NCBI RefSeq assembly: GCF_000308675.1
Contig: NZ_BAGE01000045.1
Span: 1 to 52,129 of the forward strand
Origin: Nocardia paucivorans NBRC 100373
GTDB taxonomy: Bacteria > Actinomycetota > Actinomycetes > Mycobacteriales > Mycobacteriaceae
Direction: 5' to 3'
DNA length: 52,129 nucleotides
Shown here: one piece after another, positions 43,606 to 52,054 of the stretch
Numbering within the stretch: position 1 is the first letter of the stretch
Layout: each line of letters begins with the position of its first letter
The notes under the pieces: generated by a model
Told to the model about the DNA's origin: nothing
Database searches by the model: none
Seen by the model: the letters and a program-made list of their open reading frames with translations, nothing else
Made by a program: the position numbers and the translations under genes

Positions 43606-44430
43606 ATGTCGCCCGAACCGACTGCCGCAGACCTACTCGCCACGGTAACGGCCTCTCCCCGAGCGGTGTCCGCGCACGATCGCAAGGCCTGGGTGGACCT
43701 GTTCACCGAGAACGCGACGGTCAACGATCCGGTGGGATCGACGCCACATATCGGCCGGGCGGCGATCGAACGCTTCTACGACACCTTCATCGCCCCCAAC
43801 ACCATCACGTTCGACGTCGCCCACGATTTCATCGCCCGTGATCCCGACGGGCCGGCATCGATACTGCGCGATCTCACCATTCGGATCACCATGTCCACCG
43901 GAGCGGCGGTGCACGTTCCGATGCATCTGCGCTACGAGCTGGCCCAGGTGGCCGGCGAGCTGCGTATCGACCATCTGGCGGCCCATTGGGAACTACCCGC
44001 GATGGTGAGGCAACTGATGCGCACCGGCGCGGCCGGATGGGTCGCGGGCGCGAAACTGGGTCGACTCCTCGTGCGCAACCAGGGCATCGCCGGCCCGGTC
44101 GGAATGGCTCGCGCCTATCGGAATGTGGGTCGAACCGGCAGGCGCCGGGCGCTGGAATTGTCGACCGCGGCCGGTCGAGGGGATGGGGACGCGGTGAGCG
44201 AGGCGACAGGCCACGGCAGCGCTCTGCTCTGGTCCGGTAACCGGATTTCCCCCACCGAGTTCGCAGAACGCGCCCGAGGATGGCGACGCGGTAAGACCAT
44301 CACCGCCGGGCGCACGATTACCGCGAGCGTGGAGCTCGCGGACGGCCCCGGCCTGGTAATGCTCGAGTTCGCTCCCACCACCCCCCGAATCGAGACGGTC
44401 CGGGTCCACACCGAGATCGTGCCCCATTGA
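43606..44430 (+). CDS. NTF2/ketosteroid isomerase-like protein
   Basis: 274 residues. The N-terminal 130 residues form a SnoaL/NTF2-like cone: HDRKAWVDLFTENATVNDPV, HIGRAAIERFYDTFIAPNTI and IDHLAAHWELPAM. Tyr and Asp residues in the pocket are compatible with a ketosteroid isomerase, but the catalytic set cannot be confirmed. A second half of about 130 residues ends in LVMLEFAPTTPRIETVRVHT and is not recognised. GAAGGAG lies 5 bases before the ATG. It shares the KstR-like site with the ligase upstream, suggesting steroid metabolism. Confidence 0.8.
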   Translation: MSPEPTAADLLATVTASPRAVSAHDRKAWVDLFTENATVNDPVGSTPHIGRAAIERFYDTFIAPNTITFDVAHDFIARDPDGPASILRDLTIRITMSTGAAVHVPMHLRYELAQVAGELRIDHLAAHWELPAMVRQLMRTGAAGWVAGAKLGRLLVRNQGIAGPVGMARAYRNVGRTGRRRALELSTAAGRGDGDAVSEATGHGSALLWSGNRISPTEFAERARGWRRGKTITAGRTITASVELADGPGLVMLEFAPTTPRIETVRVHTEIVPH

Positions 44431-44481
44431 GCGATCGAACACCACGGCGGCCGCGGACGGGCAGCTCTCACTATTTACTGA

Positions 44482-44508
44482 AACTCAAAGTATCTGTAAC
44501 TTTGAGTT
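44482..44508. promoter_or_regulatory. Inverted repeat upstream of the di-iron oxygenase
   Basis: AACTCAAAG (44482-44490) and CTTTGAGTT (44500-44508) are perfect 9-bp arms around nine bases. It ends 32 bases before the ATG at 44541 and is a probable TetR-type operator, different from the KstR-like sites. Confidence 0.65.
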
Positions 44509-44540
44509 GAGAGTTGCCTCACATGCAGAAGGAGACACCA

Positions 44541-45545
44541 ATGACGCCGTCGACTCTGCCGCTGACCGATCACTTCTTCGACGAGCGGTATCGAGAAATG
44601 CTGCGGACCCTGTCGGAGGGTTCGGTGCACCGACATTTCGACCCCTACCTCGATATCGACTGGGACTCCCCCGAGCTCGCCCTCGATCCCGATGATCCGC
44701 GCTGGGTCCTGTCACCCGAGTACGACCCACTCGGCGCCACCCGCTGGTACCGAGAACTGCCGCTGGAGCGTCGAATCGAGATCGGGAAGTGGCGGGTCGC
44801 CAATGCCGTCAAGGTCGGCGCGGCCTTCGAGACCATTCTGATCCGCGGCATGATGCAGTACATCGCGAAACTTCCCAACGGAGCCACGGAGTTCCGCTAC
44901 TGCCTGCACGAGATGACCGAAGAGTGCAATCACATCCAGATGTTCCAGGAGCTGGTCAACCGCATCGGGGCGGATGTGCCGGGGATGCGGCCGCTGTTTC
45001 GGGCGCTGTCACCGTTCATCGGGCTCATGGGGGGTTTCGCGCCGGCTATCCTGTTCATCGGCATCCTCGGCGGGGAGGAGCCGATCGACCACTATCAGAA
45101 GGCGATCATCCGCGACGGAGCGAATCTGCCGCCGATGGTGGTGCGCGCCATGGAGATTCATATCGCCGAGGAAGCACGCCACATCTCCTTCGCGGCCGAA
45201 TTCCTCCGCGCCCATATCGCCGAGATGAGTCCGGCGGGCACCGCACTGTGCGGTGTGGCCTTTCCGCTGATCATGCGATGGCTGGCGGGCGAGATCATGA
45301 CACCGCCGAGGTCGTTCGCCCGACGGTTCGATATTCCGCGCACGGTCTTCGAGGAAGCCTTCTGGCACAGCACGCACTCCCGCCGGATCCTGTCCGGATA
45401 CTTCGGTGATATGCGCGCTCTCGCCGATGAACTCGGGTTGATGAACCCCGTCACCCGCCCACTGTGGCGGCTCCTGCGTATCGATGGTGAACGTTCCCGG
45501 TATCGCGGTGAGCCCGAACGACGCACCCGAGCGGGCGCGGCCTGA
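44541..45545 (+). CDS. AurF-like di-iron oxygenase
   Basis: 334 residues. Ferritin-like di-iron fold: FETILIRGMMQYI, then the ligand motif EMTEECNHIQMFQEL and the second HIAEEARHISFAAEFLRAH, giving two E-E-x-x-H helices. This fits the AurF/p-aminobenzoate N-oxygenase-like family found in mycobacteria. Substrate unknown. ATG 44541 was chosen because AAGGAG lies 6 bases upstream. It is probably its own transcription unit from the operator at 44482, although it follows the NTF2-like gene on the same strand. Confidence 0.88.
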   Translation: MTPSTLPLTDHFFDERYREMLRTLSEGSVHRHFDPYLDIDWDSPELALDPDDPRWVLSPEYDPLGATRWYRELPLERRIEIGKWRVANAVKVGAAFETILIRGMMQYIAKLPNGATEFRYCLHEMTEECNHIQMFQELVNRIGADVPGMRPLFRALSPFIGLMGGFAPAILFIGILGGEEPIDHYQKAIIRDGANLPPMVVRAMEIHIAEEARHISFAAEFLRAHIAEMSPAGTALCGVAFPLIMRWLAGEIMTPPRSFARRFDIPRTVFEEAFWHSTHSRRILSGYFGDMRALADELGLMNPVTRPLWRLLRIDGERSRYRGEPERRTRAGAA

Positions 45546-46165
45546 TCGAGCACGGTCACCGGACGTCTCATCCGCGTTCGGTGACCGTGACAACCGTCCG
45601 CCCGTGGCGAACTCTCGACACCGAACCGTGATCCATCGTTCCCCGAACGCCGCGCGGCCGCCACGACCCGCCGCGCCGGATCGAACGATGCGATATCCGG
45701 CCGCCACCGGTCCATTGTGACGATCCCGAAATCCGAGTGACACGAAACGGTATCGCCGCCTCTCACCTTTCATCCGATGACCCCATCGATCGGATGCGAC
45801 AAAAAACCTATGACCGTGGCTTTCTCGGGAACTCGCTCCAATTACCGATGCGCCATAAGGGAATTGCGCCCCATGAAGTGCGGTGACCGGGCGTATGCAA
45901 GAACATCTGCAAAACCATTCAAACAGAACGCAAAGTACCAATTCTATTGCGACGCAGGAAATCCTTCATTGTCAGGGGTGGGCTCGACAAAGCGGTTAGA
46001 CTGGTTTCAGATTGGCACCGAGTGGATACGGCGTAGGCCGCACCACGTTGCTCGGTCGCGGGGAATTCAACGCGGCAGCGTTCCGATTTCGGGAACGGCG
46101 TATTCGCGGCAACGGTGTGGCTGCACACCGCCGTTCGGTGGCTGACCCAATGCTGAGGAGCGAGG
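45546..46165. other. Intergenic region without a supported gene
   Basis: 620 bases. One terminator hairpin lies at the left edge. From about 45720 the base composition drops to lower GC than the neighbouring genes. Open frames here lack ribosome binding sites and code like non-coding DNA. The promoter of the small gene at 46166 should lie in it. Confidence 0.5.
45551..45589 (+). terminator. Hairpin after the di-iron oxygenase
   Basis: CACGGTCACCG (45551-45561) pairs perfectly with CGGTGACCGTG (45579-45589) over a 17-base loop, five bases after the stop. Confidence 0.6.
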
Positions 46166-46321
46166 ATGTTCGAGAACACCGGCCCCGAAGAAACAGAAGC
46201 CGAACAGACGCTTGTCGTCTGGCCTGAGCCCAGTCGACTGGATTCCTGGTGGCAACGCATCATGACCGGTTCGGATACCGGAACCGAATATCGACCGACC
46301 GCTCAGGTGCCCCCCGGCTGA
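46166..46321 (+). CDS. 51-residue acidic protein
   Basis: Starts at ATG 46166 with GAGGAG 5 bases upstream, the best ribosome binding site nearby. The protein is acidic at the front (MFENTGPEETEAEQTLVVW) with a PEPSRLDSWWQRIM middle and a hydrophilic C-terminus. No membrane helix and no known domain. Conservation was not testable. It ends 46 bases before a convergent gene, with a hairpin between. Confidence 0.6.
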   Translation: MFENTGPEETEAEQTLVVWPEPSRLDSWWQRIMTGSDTGTEYRPTAQVPPG

Positions 46322-46356
46322 TACGACCCGGATTTCGTCCACACCCGCTCGGCCGG

Positions 46357-46378
46357 CGCCCCGGGAATCACCGGGGCG
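46357..46378. terminator. Short hairpin between convergent genes
   Basis: CGCCCCGG and CCGGGGCG pair across six bases. It overlaps the last codons of the leftward nitroreductase gene and may stop transcription of the 51-residue gene. Confidence 0.35.
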
Positions 46379-46796
46379 TCAGCCGAACCAGCGGGATCTC
46401 TCGTGTGGTGCGCTTCTGATAATCACCGTAGGTCGGATAGGCGGCGGTGATACGCGGCCACAACACGGCACGTTCCTCCGGGGACAGCACTCGCGCCGTC
46501 ATGGGCCGCCGCGGCCCGCTCCGAAAGGAGACCTCCACGTCGGGGTTGTCGCGGATATTCCAGAACCAGGCCGGATGTACCGGATCGCCGCCGCGCGAGG
46601 CCACCAGGATGTACTCGTCCCCTTCCACGATGGGCGCGGTCAGCATGACCGCATGTGGACGTCCCGATTTACGGCCGATGGTAACGAGCTCCAGTGTGGG
46701 CATCCCGAAGAAGTCGGCGCCCAGACGGCCACGGCTGATCCGCAACAGCGCACGGTGCACGGCGTTGGTGGCCTTCAGCGTGAAATTCGATGGCAT
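46368..46796 (-). CDS. Deazaflavin (F420)-dependent nitroreductase family protein
   Basis: 142 residues, normal for the DDN/Rv3547 family. It contains TLELVTIGRKSGRPHAVML, EGDEYILVASRGGDPVHPAW, WNIRDNPDVEVSF and the C-terminal YQKRTTREIPLVRLTPR. These small split-barrel proteins bind F420 and reduce quinones or nitro compounds. Substrate unknown. The ribosome binding site is weak (AAGGG about 12 bases before the ATG). Confidence 0.9.
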   Translation of the reverse strand: MPSNFTLKATNAVHRALLRISRGRLGADFFGMPTLELVTIGRKSGRPHAVMLTAPIVEGDEYILVASRGGDPVHPAWFWNIRDNPDVEVSFRSGPRRPMTARVLSPEERAVLWPRITAAYPTYGDYQKRTTREIPLVRLTPR

Positions 46797-47047
46797 ATGG
46801 CTTTTCGCCCTTCAGGTGCGCGTCGATCCCCCAAGCCAACCACCCCGCTATACGAATGGCAACCGATCGGACGCCTCCAGGGGAGGATGGATGATTGCTG
46901 CGGAAATGCGGAAATCCCGGGATGGTTCGAGAAAGCGCGAAACATATTCGACCGGAGCCCACCCCGCTCTCATCCTTGCGTGTGCACGACGGCGTTCGCC
47001 CGGCTCGGAGCCCGGCGATGCGGAACGCCATCAGGGACGGAAGCAAT

Positions 47048-47086
47048 GAAGTGGCCCTCGGAGAGTAACTCTCCGAGGGCCACTTC
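47048..47086 (-). terminator. Long hairpin after tRNA-fMet
   Basis: Two perfect 18-bp arms at 47048-47065 and 47069-47086 (GAAGTGGCCCTCGGAGAG and its complement) with a 3-base loop. It lies 4 bases beyond the tRNA 3' end on the minus strand and probably terminates that transcript. Confidence 0.8.
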
Positions 47087-47090
47087 CTAG

Positions 47091-47164
47091 TAGCGGGGAC
47101 AGGATTCGAACCTGCGACCTCTGGGTTATGAGCCCAGCGAGCTACCGAGCTGCTCCACCCCGCG
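47091..47164 (-). tRNA. Initiator tRNA-Met (CAT)
   Basis: On the minus strand it starts CGCGGGGTGGAGCAG, has the anticodon loop CTCATAA flanked by GGG and CCC pairs typical of initiator tRNA, and ends with GGTTCGAATCC and CCCCGCTA. The first base pair is mismatched (C1-U72), which marks an initiator, and the CCA end is not encoded. 74 bases. Confidence 0.95.
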
Positions 47165-47358
47165 TTGCGAACACCACATTACACACGGGTTTACAGCGAT
47201 GGCAAATCCCCTGGTCAGAGCACCTGGTGACACCCGCCGCGAAGAGAAGATGAGACGCCGAGCGTCACCATCTGCGACCGGCCGAGTGACGAGCCACCGA
47301 TCGAGCCACCCATCACCCGCGAGGGGCGAGAAGCCGAGGCCGACGAGAATCCTGGGGT

Positions 47359-47403
47359 CGACTACGGGTGGAGCGACTACGGGTGGAGCGACTACGGGTG
47401 GAG
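47359..47403. repeat. Three tandem copies of a 15-base unit
   Basis: CGACTACGGGTGGAG is repeated three times with no mismatch at 47359-47373, 47374-47388 and 47389-47403. It lies between tRNA-fMet and the rpf promoter. Open frames through it give PPVVA repeats, which is not evidence of a gene. Confidence 0.85.
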
Positions 47404-47446
47404 TAGGTATTCGCCGATGGATTGCCACTTTCTCCGGATGGCATTT

Positions 47447-47462
47447 TGTGACCGGAGTCACT
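47447..47462. promoter_or_regulatory. CRP-like binding site upstream of rpf
   Basis: TGTGACCGGAGTCACT matches the CRP/GlxR pattern TGTGA-N6-TCACA at nine of ten fixed positions. Its centre is 41.5 bases from the transcription start predicted from the TATAAC at 47484. rpfA of M. tuberculosis and rpf2 of C. glutamicum are known CRP/GlxR targets. Confidence 0.65.
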
Positions 47463-47483
47463 ATATACGTGTGATACCGAACA

Positions 47484-47489
47484 TATAAC
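47484..47489 (+). promoter_or_regulatory. -10 box for rpf
   Basis: TATAAC, in an AT-rich stretch. Start of transcription would be near 47496, giving a leader of about 280 bases before the rpf ATG. Confidence 0.4.
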
Positions 47490-47673
47490 GGTGTTATATA
47501 CAACAGGATTGGGTAAGTAAAAAACCAATTACGACCTGCTAGGACGGAGAAGTTCGAGTCGCGGTGGGGCCAAATACCGTCAGTTATCAATACGTGATCT
47601 GTCGAGATTGTTTGGTTACCTTGTTCCTCAGTGGCCCGATCAACCGTGACGGGCTCGAACCCGAACCGTCGAA

Positions 47674-47756
47674 CACCGGCAACCCTGTCCCGCGGTTCGG
47701 ACACCCCCGACATTCACCTGGGGACAGGGGCACGTGGATGTATCACGCTGCCGGTG
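47674..47756 (+). other. Structured leader of the rpf mRNA
   Basis: CACCGGC (47674-47680) pairs with GCCGGTG (47750-47756), and inside it CCCTGTCCC (47683-47691) pairs with GGGACAGGG (47721-47729). The nested stems end 22 bases before the start codon, close to the ribosome binding site. I do not see the conserved blocks of the c-di-AMP (ydaO) riboswitch that precedes many actinobacterial rpf genes, so the class is open. Confidence 0.45.
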
Positions 47757-47778
47757 GGCACAGGCAGGGATTTGCCAC

Positions 47779-48114
47779 ATGAACAAGACCCGGAAGTTCA
47801 GCACCCGCGCCCTCGGTCTGACTGCTATCGCCGGGGCACTCGTTGCCGTCCCCTTCGGTCTTTCCACCTCCACCGCTTCGGCCGCCTCCGGCAACTGGGA
47901 CGCTGTGGCCCAGTGCGAGAGCAGCGGCAACTGGTCCACCAACACCGGTAACGGCTTCTACGGTGGCCTGCAGTTCACCCAGAGCACCTGGGAGGCCAAC
48001 GGCGGTACCGGCCTCGCGAGCGAGGCCAGCCGCGAAGAGCAGATCCGCGTCGCCGAGAACGTGCTCGCCACCCAGGGCCCCGGCGCCTGGCCGGTCTGCG
48101 GCCAGTACCTGTGA
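47779..48114 (+). CDS. Resuscitation-promoting factor-like transglycosylase
   Basis: 111 residues. A signal peptide (about 1-35, ending ASA) is followed only by an Rpf domain: SGNWDAVAQCESSGNWSTNT with catalytic E47, then GFYGGLQFTQSTWEANGG, and a C-terminal cysteine that can pair with C46. It cleaves peptidoglycan in the wall, promoting growth from dormancy. It is one of the short Rpf types (RpfD/E-like). AGGGA lies 8 bases before the ATG. Regulated by the CRP-like site and the structured leader. Confidence 0.94.
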   Translation: MNKTRKFSTRALGLTAIAGALVAVPFGLSTSTASAASGNWDAVAQCESSGNWSTNTGNGFYGGLQFTQSTWEANGGTGLASEASREEQIRVAENVLATQGPGAWPVCGQYL

Positions 48115-48179
48115 TACCGGCCGGCGGGCAGATGATCACCGTCCGCTGACCGCCGGAGACGGATCACCCCGGTCCCAAC

Positions 48180-48219
48180 ACAACGGCGCTGCCATCCGCA
48201 TGGATGGCAGCGCCGTTGT
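48180..48219. terminator. Terminator between rpf and the UPF0182 gene
   Basis: Perfect 18-bp arms (48180-48197 and 48202-48219, ACAACGGCGCTGCCATCC and its complement) with loop GCAT. It lies between two convergent genes and can serve both. Confidence 0.8.
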
Positions 48220-48239
48220 CGTCGAAACGTCCGAGTGGC

Positions 48240-51239
48240 CTACCGGCCGCCACCCGCTTCCTGGTACGCCTTCACCGCGGCCTCGAGATCGTCCAAGGCC
48301 TTGCCGAAGTCCTGGAAACTACCCGAGCGCATGGCGGTGCGAACGGCCTCGATCTTGCGGTTCAACTCGGCCGCCGCCGCATCCCTGGCCGCGGAACCGG
48401 TCGGCGGCGGGGTCGACGTCCCCTGCGCCGGCGGCCTGCTGCCCTGCTCCTGGGGCGGAGCGGTTTCCCCGGTGGGGGTACTACCCGGCCGGGGCCTGGT
48501 GGCCGGATCACCACCGGATGGGGTGGCCAACGACCCCGCACCCGGCATGACCTGCTCCAAGGCCTCCGCCAGGGTGGAGGCATAGCCGACCTTCACACTG
48601 CCCGCCTCGTCGCGGTAGCTGACCAGCACCCGGAGCAACTGCGGGAAGGTGGCCGTATTGGGGCCGGTATTGCGCTCGTTGTAGAACGGCTCGATATAGA
48701 GGATGCCGCCATCGGCGACGGGCAATGTCAGCAGATTGCCGTAGCGGATCTTGTTCGAATTCGACAGCAGGGTCTTCTCCTGCGAGACCTGCGGCGCCGT
48801 TGTCATGGTGTTCTGTGTCTGCTGCGGCCCCTGGGTCTGGGTATCCGTCGGCAGTCGTAGGATGCGGAACTTGCCGTAACCCTCCGGATCGGAGCGCACC
48901 GAGATGTAGGCCGACAGGAACTGCCGGTTGTACCCCACCATCGCGCTGGTCAGGTTGAACACCGGACGTTCGGTCTTCGGATCGCCCAGCAGCACGTAGT
49001 ACGGCGGCTGATTGGCGGTGGGGCCTTCCACCGTCGGATCCGACGGCACCGACCAGAAGGCGTTGTTGGTGAAGAACTCGCGCGGATCGTCCACGTGATA
49101 CTTGGTCAGCATCTCGCGCTGCACCTTGAACAGGTCTTCCGGATAGCGGAAGTGCGCCCGCAACTCGGGGGTGATCTCGTTCTCCGGGCGGACCGCGTTC
49201 GGGAACACGCCCCGCCACGCCTGCAGCACCGGATCGGTGGAATCCACCTCGTACAAGGTCACCGTGCCGTCGTAGGCGTCGACGGTGGCCTTCACCGAGT
49301 TGCGGATGTAGCCGACCTCCTTACGCGGCAGCAGCCGGCCGGTCCGCTGATCGATACTGTCCTCGACCGCGCCCTCCAACGAGGTCATCTGCGAGTACGG
49401 GTAGTGGTCCAGCGTGGTGTAGGCGTCCACGATCCAGACGATGCGGCCCTTGACCACGGCCGGGTAGGCATTGCCGTCCGCGGTCAGCCAGGGCGCGACC
49501 TTCTGCACCCGCTCGCGCGGCGAGCGGTTGAACAGGATCTTGGAGTTCTCTCCGATGGCCGAGGAGAACAGGATGTTGCGTTCGGCGTACTTGGCCGCGA
49601 AGGCGAGCCGGTTGAACCAGTTGCCGATCGGCACCCCACCGGCACCGGTGTAGGTGTACTGCGCCACATCGGAGTCGTACTCACGCGGTGGCTGTCCCTC
49701 GACCGAGCCCACAATGGCGTAGTCGGGATTGGACTGCGAGATCAACTCACCGTAGTAGATACGCGGCTGATCGACCTTGATCTGCTGCCGGTCCTTGGGA
49801 GTGAACAGGTCGCTGACCAGGAAGATCGGATAACCGGAATCGCTGCTGCCACCCGCTTCGGTGGGGTTCTCCGACTGCGGTCGATTCACCCGGTTGGCCG
49901 GGGCCGCGACGAACCCGTTGCCATGCGTGTAGACGGTGTGCTTGTTGATCCAGTCGGTCTGGTTACCGGTGAGCGAGGCCGGAGACAGCTCCCGGGCACC
50001 GACGATGAAGTCCTGGATCTGACCGTTGAGCTCGTAACGGTCGATATCCAGCTGCTCCGGGAAGCCGTAGAAGTTCTTCAGCTGCCGCAGCTGGGTGAAC
50101 GTCGGGGAGAGGATATTGGGATCGAGCAGCCGGGCATTGGCGATGGTGGCGTGATCGGCCGGGACGTCCCGGGGGTCCTTGCTGCTCTCCCCCTGGTAGT
50201 CGATGTACTCGATCTTGTCCGGGGTGATGCCGTAGGCGTGTCGGGTGGCGGCGATATTCCGCTCGATGTACTCGCGCTCCTTCTGCGCGGCGTTCGGCCG
50301 CACCGAGAACTGCTCCACCACCAACGGCCACACCGCGCCGACCAATACCGACGAGAGAACCAGCAGGGCCGCCGCCATGGCGGGCACGCGCAGATCGCGC
50401 AGCACGATACCGGCGAAGAACGCCAACGCGCAGATGACGGCGATGGCCAACAGGATCAGTTTGGCCGGCAGGACCGCATTGATATCTGTGTACGAACCGC
50501 CGTTGAAGGTGGGTTCCTTGCGGCTGCTCATCAGCAGCTCGTACCGGTCGAACCAGTACGCGACGGCCTTCAACAGGACGAACAACCCCGCCAGCACGGC
50601 GAGCTGGACCCGGGCCGGCGTGGTGAGAATGCCCTCCTTGCCGGTCAATCGCAGACCGCCGAAGACATAGTGCGTCACCAGGTTCGCGAAGAAGGCGATC
50701 ACCACCGCGACGAACAACCAGTTCAGCACCATCCGGTAGAACGGCAGGTCGAAGGCGTAGAACCCGACGTCGAGGTTGAACTGGGGATCGCGCTGCCCGA
50801 ACGAACCACCGTGCAGGAACAATTGCACGGTGACCCACCCGGCCTGGGCGACCAACCCGGACAGCACCCCGATCAACAGCGGAATACCCAGGCCGAACAG
50901 GCGCAGCCGGGCCATCACCGCCGTGCGGTAGCGGGCGATGGGGTCGTTGGGGCCGGAGGTGGGGACGAATATCGGTCGGGTCCGGTAGGCCAGCAGCAGC
51001 GCCGCCCAGACCACACCTCCCACCACCAGTGAGACGATCAGGAAGATGAGGATTCGGGTCCACAGCACGGTCAGGTAGACCTCGCGGAATCCGACCTCTC
51101 CGAACCACAGCCAGTTGGTGTACGTATCGACGAACCGGGGTCCCACCAATAGCAGAGCCGCCAGTACGACGGCCAGCACCAGCAGCACGCGGCTGCGTCG
51201 GGACAGCGATGGTAAGCCGGTGGGGGGCCGCATGCCCAC
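48240..51239 (-). CDS. UPF0182 family membrane protein (Rv3193c type)
   Basis: 999 residues from GTG; the N-terminus MGMRPPTGLPSLSRRSRV matches mycobacterial relatives, which decides the start over ATG 51233. Seven membrane helices fill residues about 16-320 and the rest is a large domain outside the membrane (DHATIANARLLDPNILSPTF, PWLTADGNAYPAVVKGRIVW, VGYNRQFLSAYISVRSDPEG). The C-terminus has a proline-rich linker and a short coiled-coil tail (AELNRKIEAVRTAMRSG). Conserved across actinobacteria; function unknown. A PDZ-protease gene usually follows upstream, but here a divergent gene does. Confidence 0.93.
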   Translation of the reverse strand: MGMRPPTGLPSLSRRSRVLLVLAVVLAALLLVGPRFVDTYTNWLWFGEVGFREVYLTVLWTRILIFLIVSLVVGGVVWAALLLAYRTRPIFVPTSGPNDPIARYRTAVMARLRLFGLGIPLLIGVLSGLVAQAGWVTVQLFLHGGSFGQRDPQFNLDVGFYAFDLPFYRMVLNWLFVAVVIAFFANLVTHYVFGGLRLTGKEGILTTPARVQLAVLAGLFVLLKAVAYWFDRYELLMSSRKEPTFNGGSYTDINAVLPAKLILLAIAVICALAFFAGIVLRDLRVPAMAAALLVLSSVLVGAVWPLVVEQFSVRPNAAQKEREYIERNIAATRHAYGITPDKIEYIDYQGESSKDPRDVPADHATIANARLLDPNILSPTFTQLRQLKNFYGFPEQLDIDRYELNGQIQDFIVGARELSPASLTGNQTDWINKHTVYTHGNGFVAAPANRVNRPQSENPTEAGGSSDSGYPIFLVSDLFTPKDRQQIKVDQPRIYYGELISQSNPDYAIVGSVEGQPPREYDSDVAQYTYTGAGGVPIGNWFNRLAFAAKYAERNILFSSAIGENSKILFNRSPRERVQKVAPWLTADGNAYPAVVKGRIVWIVDAYTTLDHYPYSQMTSLEGAVEDSIDQRTGRLLPRKEVGYIRNSVKATVDAYDGTVTLYEVDSTDPVLQAWRGVFPNAVRPENEITPELRAHFRYPEDLFKVQREMLTKYHVDDPREFFTNNAFWSVPSDPTVEGPTANQPPYYVLLGDPKTERPVFNLTSAMVGYNRQFLSAYISVRSDPEGYGKFRILRLPTDTQTQGPQQTQNTMTTAPQVSQEKTLLSNSNKIRYGNLLTLPVADGGILYIEPFYNERNTGPNTATFPQLLRVLVSYRDEAGSVKVGYASTLAEALEQVMPGAGSLATPSGGDPATRPRPGSTPTGETAPPQEQGSRPPAQGTSTPPPTGSAARDAAAAELNRKIEAVRTAMRSGSFQDFGKALDDLEAAVKAYQEAGGGR

Positions 51240-51444
51240 GATGCCACTCTCCAGGGTCCGGCGACGCCGGGACCGGTGGTCTCACCGGACCGACGCCGCA
51301 GTCCGTAACTTTTGCGGTCGATCCGGGAGGACCGTCCGCAAGCCACTCTAGTGAAATCGGACACCGAAGCCGGCGCAGGGTTGAAACGACGTTCGATCGC
51401 GCCGCGTGATGCCGGCAGATTTTCCCGGATGCGAGGATGGACGG

Positions 51445-52032
51445 GTGAGTTCCGATCTGCATGCCGAAGTTGTCCTCGCCCACTCCGTTCGGGAGGTGGC
51501 GGAATTCGTGGACGCCGAGGGTTGGGGCGCGGCACCGCAGATGTTCGCGCTGGTGCCGACCGCGGAATTGATCGCCGTCGAACCGGGCCTCATCGATCAG
51601 GTCGACACGGCCGACGAGCTCACCCCGGTGGCACAGGAACTGCCCGAGGAGGTGTCGGCCGGCACGGTGGGACTGGACGAGTTCCTGGCCACCACCAGTT
51701 GGCCGGCCACGGTGGCCGGGTGCGTGCTGGTCCAGGAGATCGTGGTGCTGCCGCCGGAGGCCGAGGACGATCTCGACGCGGCCCTCACCCCGCTGCTGGC
51801 CGCCGATACGGAGACCGCGGACGCCGCGGGACGGGCCGCGGCGCAGGCGCATCCGCGGCGGCGCGACGCCCGTCTGTTCGCCGCCGCGCTGCGCTCGGGG
51901 CGGACCCTGTGCCTGTTGCAGCTGCGTCCGGAAGCGGATGAGGACGGCGACCTGGAATTGCGCACCCACCCGAATCTCGCCCCGAACCTGGTCGAGGCGC
52001 TGCGCCATACCCTGGACCAACCCGCCGACTAG
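51445..52032 (+). CDS. PPA1309-like conserved protein
   Basis: 195 residues from GTG 51445; GAGGAT lies 6 bases upstream in leaderless fashion. The protein has EVVLAHSVREVAEFVDAEGW, a repeated EL/A pattern, WPATVAGCVLVQEIVVLPPE and RDARLFAAALRSGRTLCLLQ, which resemble the PPA1309 family commonly beside UPF0182. Cytoplasmic, acidic, function unknown. Divergent from the UPF0182 gene over a 205-base gap and followed by a strong hairpin. Confidence 0.75.
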   Translation: MSSDLHAEVVLAHSVREVAEFVDAEGWGAAPQMFALVPTAELIAVEPGLIDQVDTADELTPVAQELPEEVSAGTVGLDEFLATTSWPATVAGCVLVQEIVVLPPEAEDDLDAALTPLLAADTETADAAGRAAAQAHPRRRDARLFAAALRSGRTLCLLQLRPEADEDGDLELRTHPNLAPNLVEALRHTLDQPAD

Positions 52033-52054
52033 GCAGTGTCTCGAAGTGGTGGGT

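Noticed and set aside
46575..47090. A plus-strand frame with a good Shine-Dalgarno sequence near 46880
   Set aside because: It reads through the tRNA terminator hairpin and is antisense to the nitroreductase gene at its start; no domain.
47126..47713. A minus-strand frame of 195 codons before rpf
   Set aside because: It runs into tRNA-fMet and through tandem repeats, and has no ribosome binding site or domain.
47560..47778. c-di-AMP (ydaO) riboswitch before rpf
   Set aside because: The family often precedes rpf genes, but I could not find its conserved GGGGGAACC- and GGTGAATC-like blocks here. Kept only as an unassigned structured leader.
49095..51032. A 645-codon plus-strand frame opposite the UPF0182 gene
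   Set aside because: Shadow of the conserved UPF0182 gene; histidine/glutamine/arginine-rich composition typical of antisense frames.
49963..52020. A 685-codon minus-strand frame overlapping UPF0182 and the PPA1309-like gene
   Set aside because: It is in a different frame from UPF0182 and antisense to the PPA1309-like gene; no recognisable domain.
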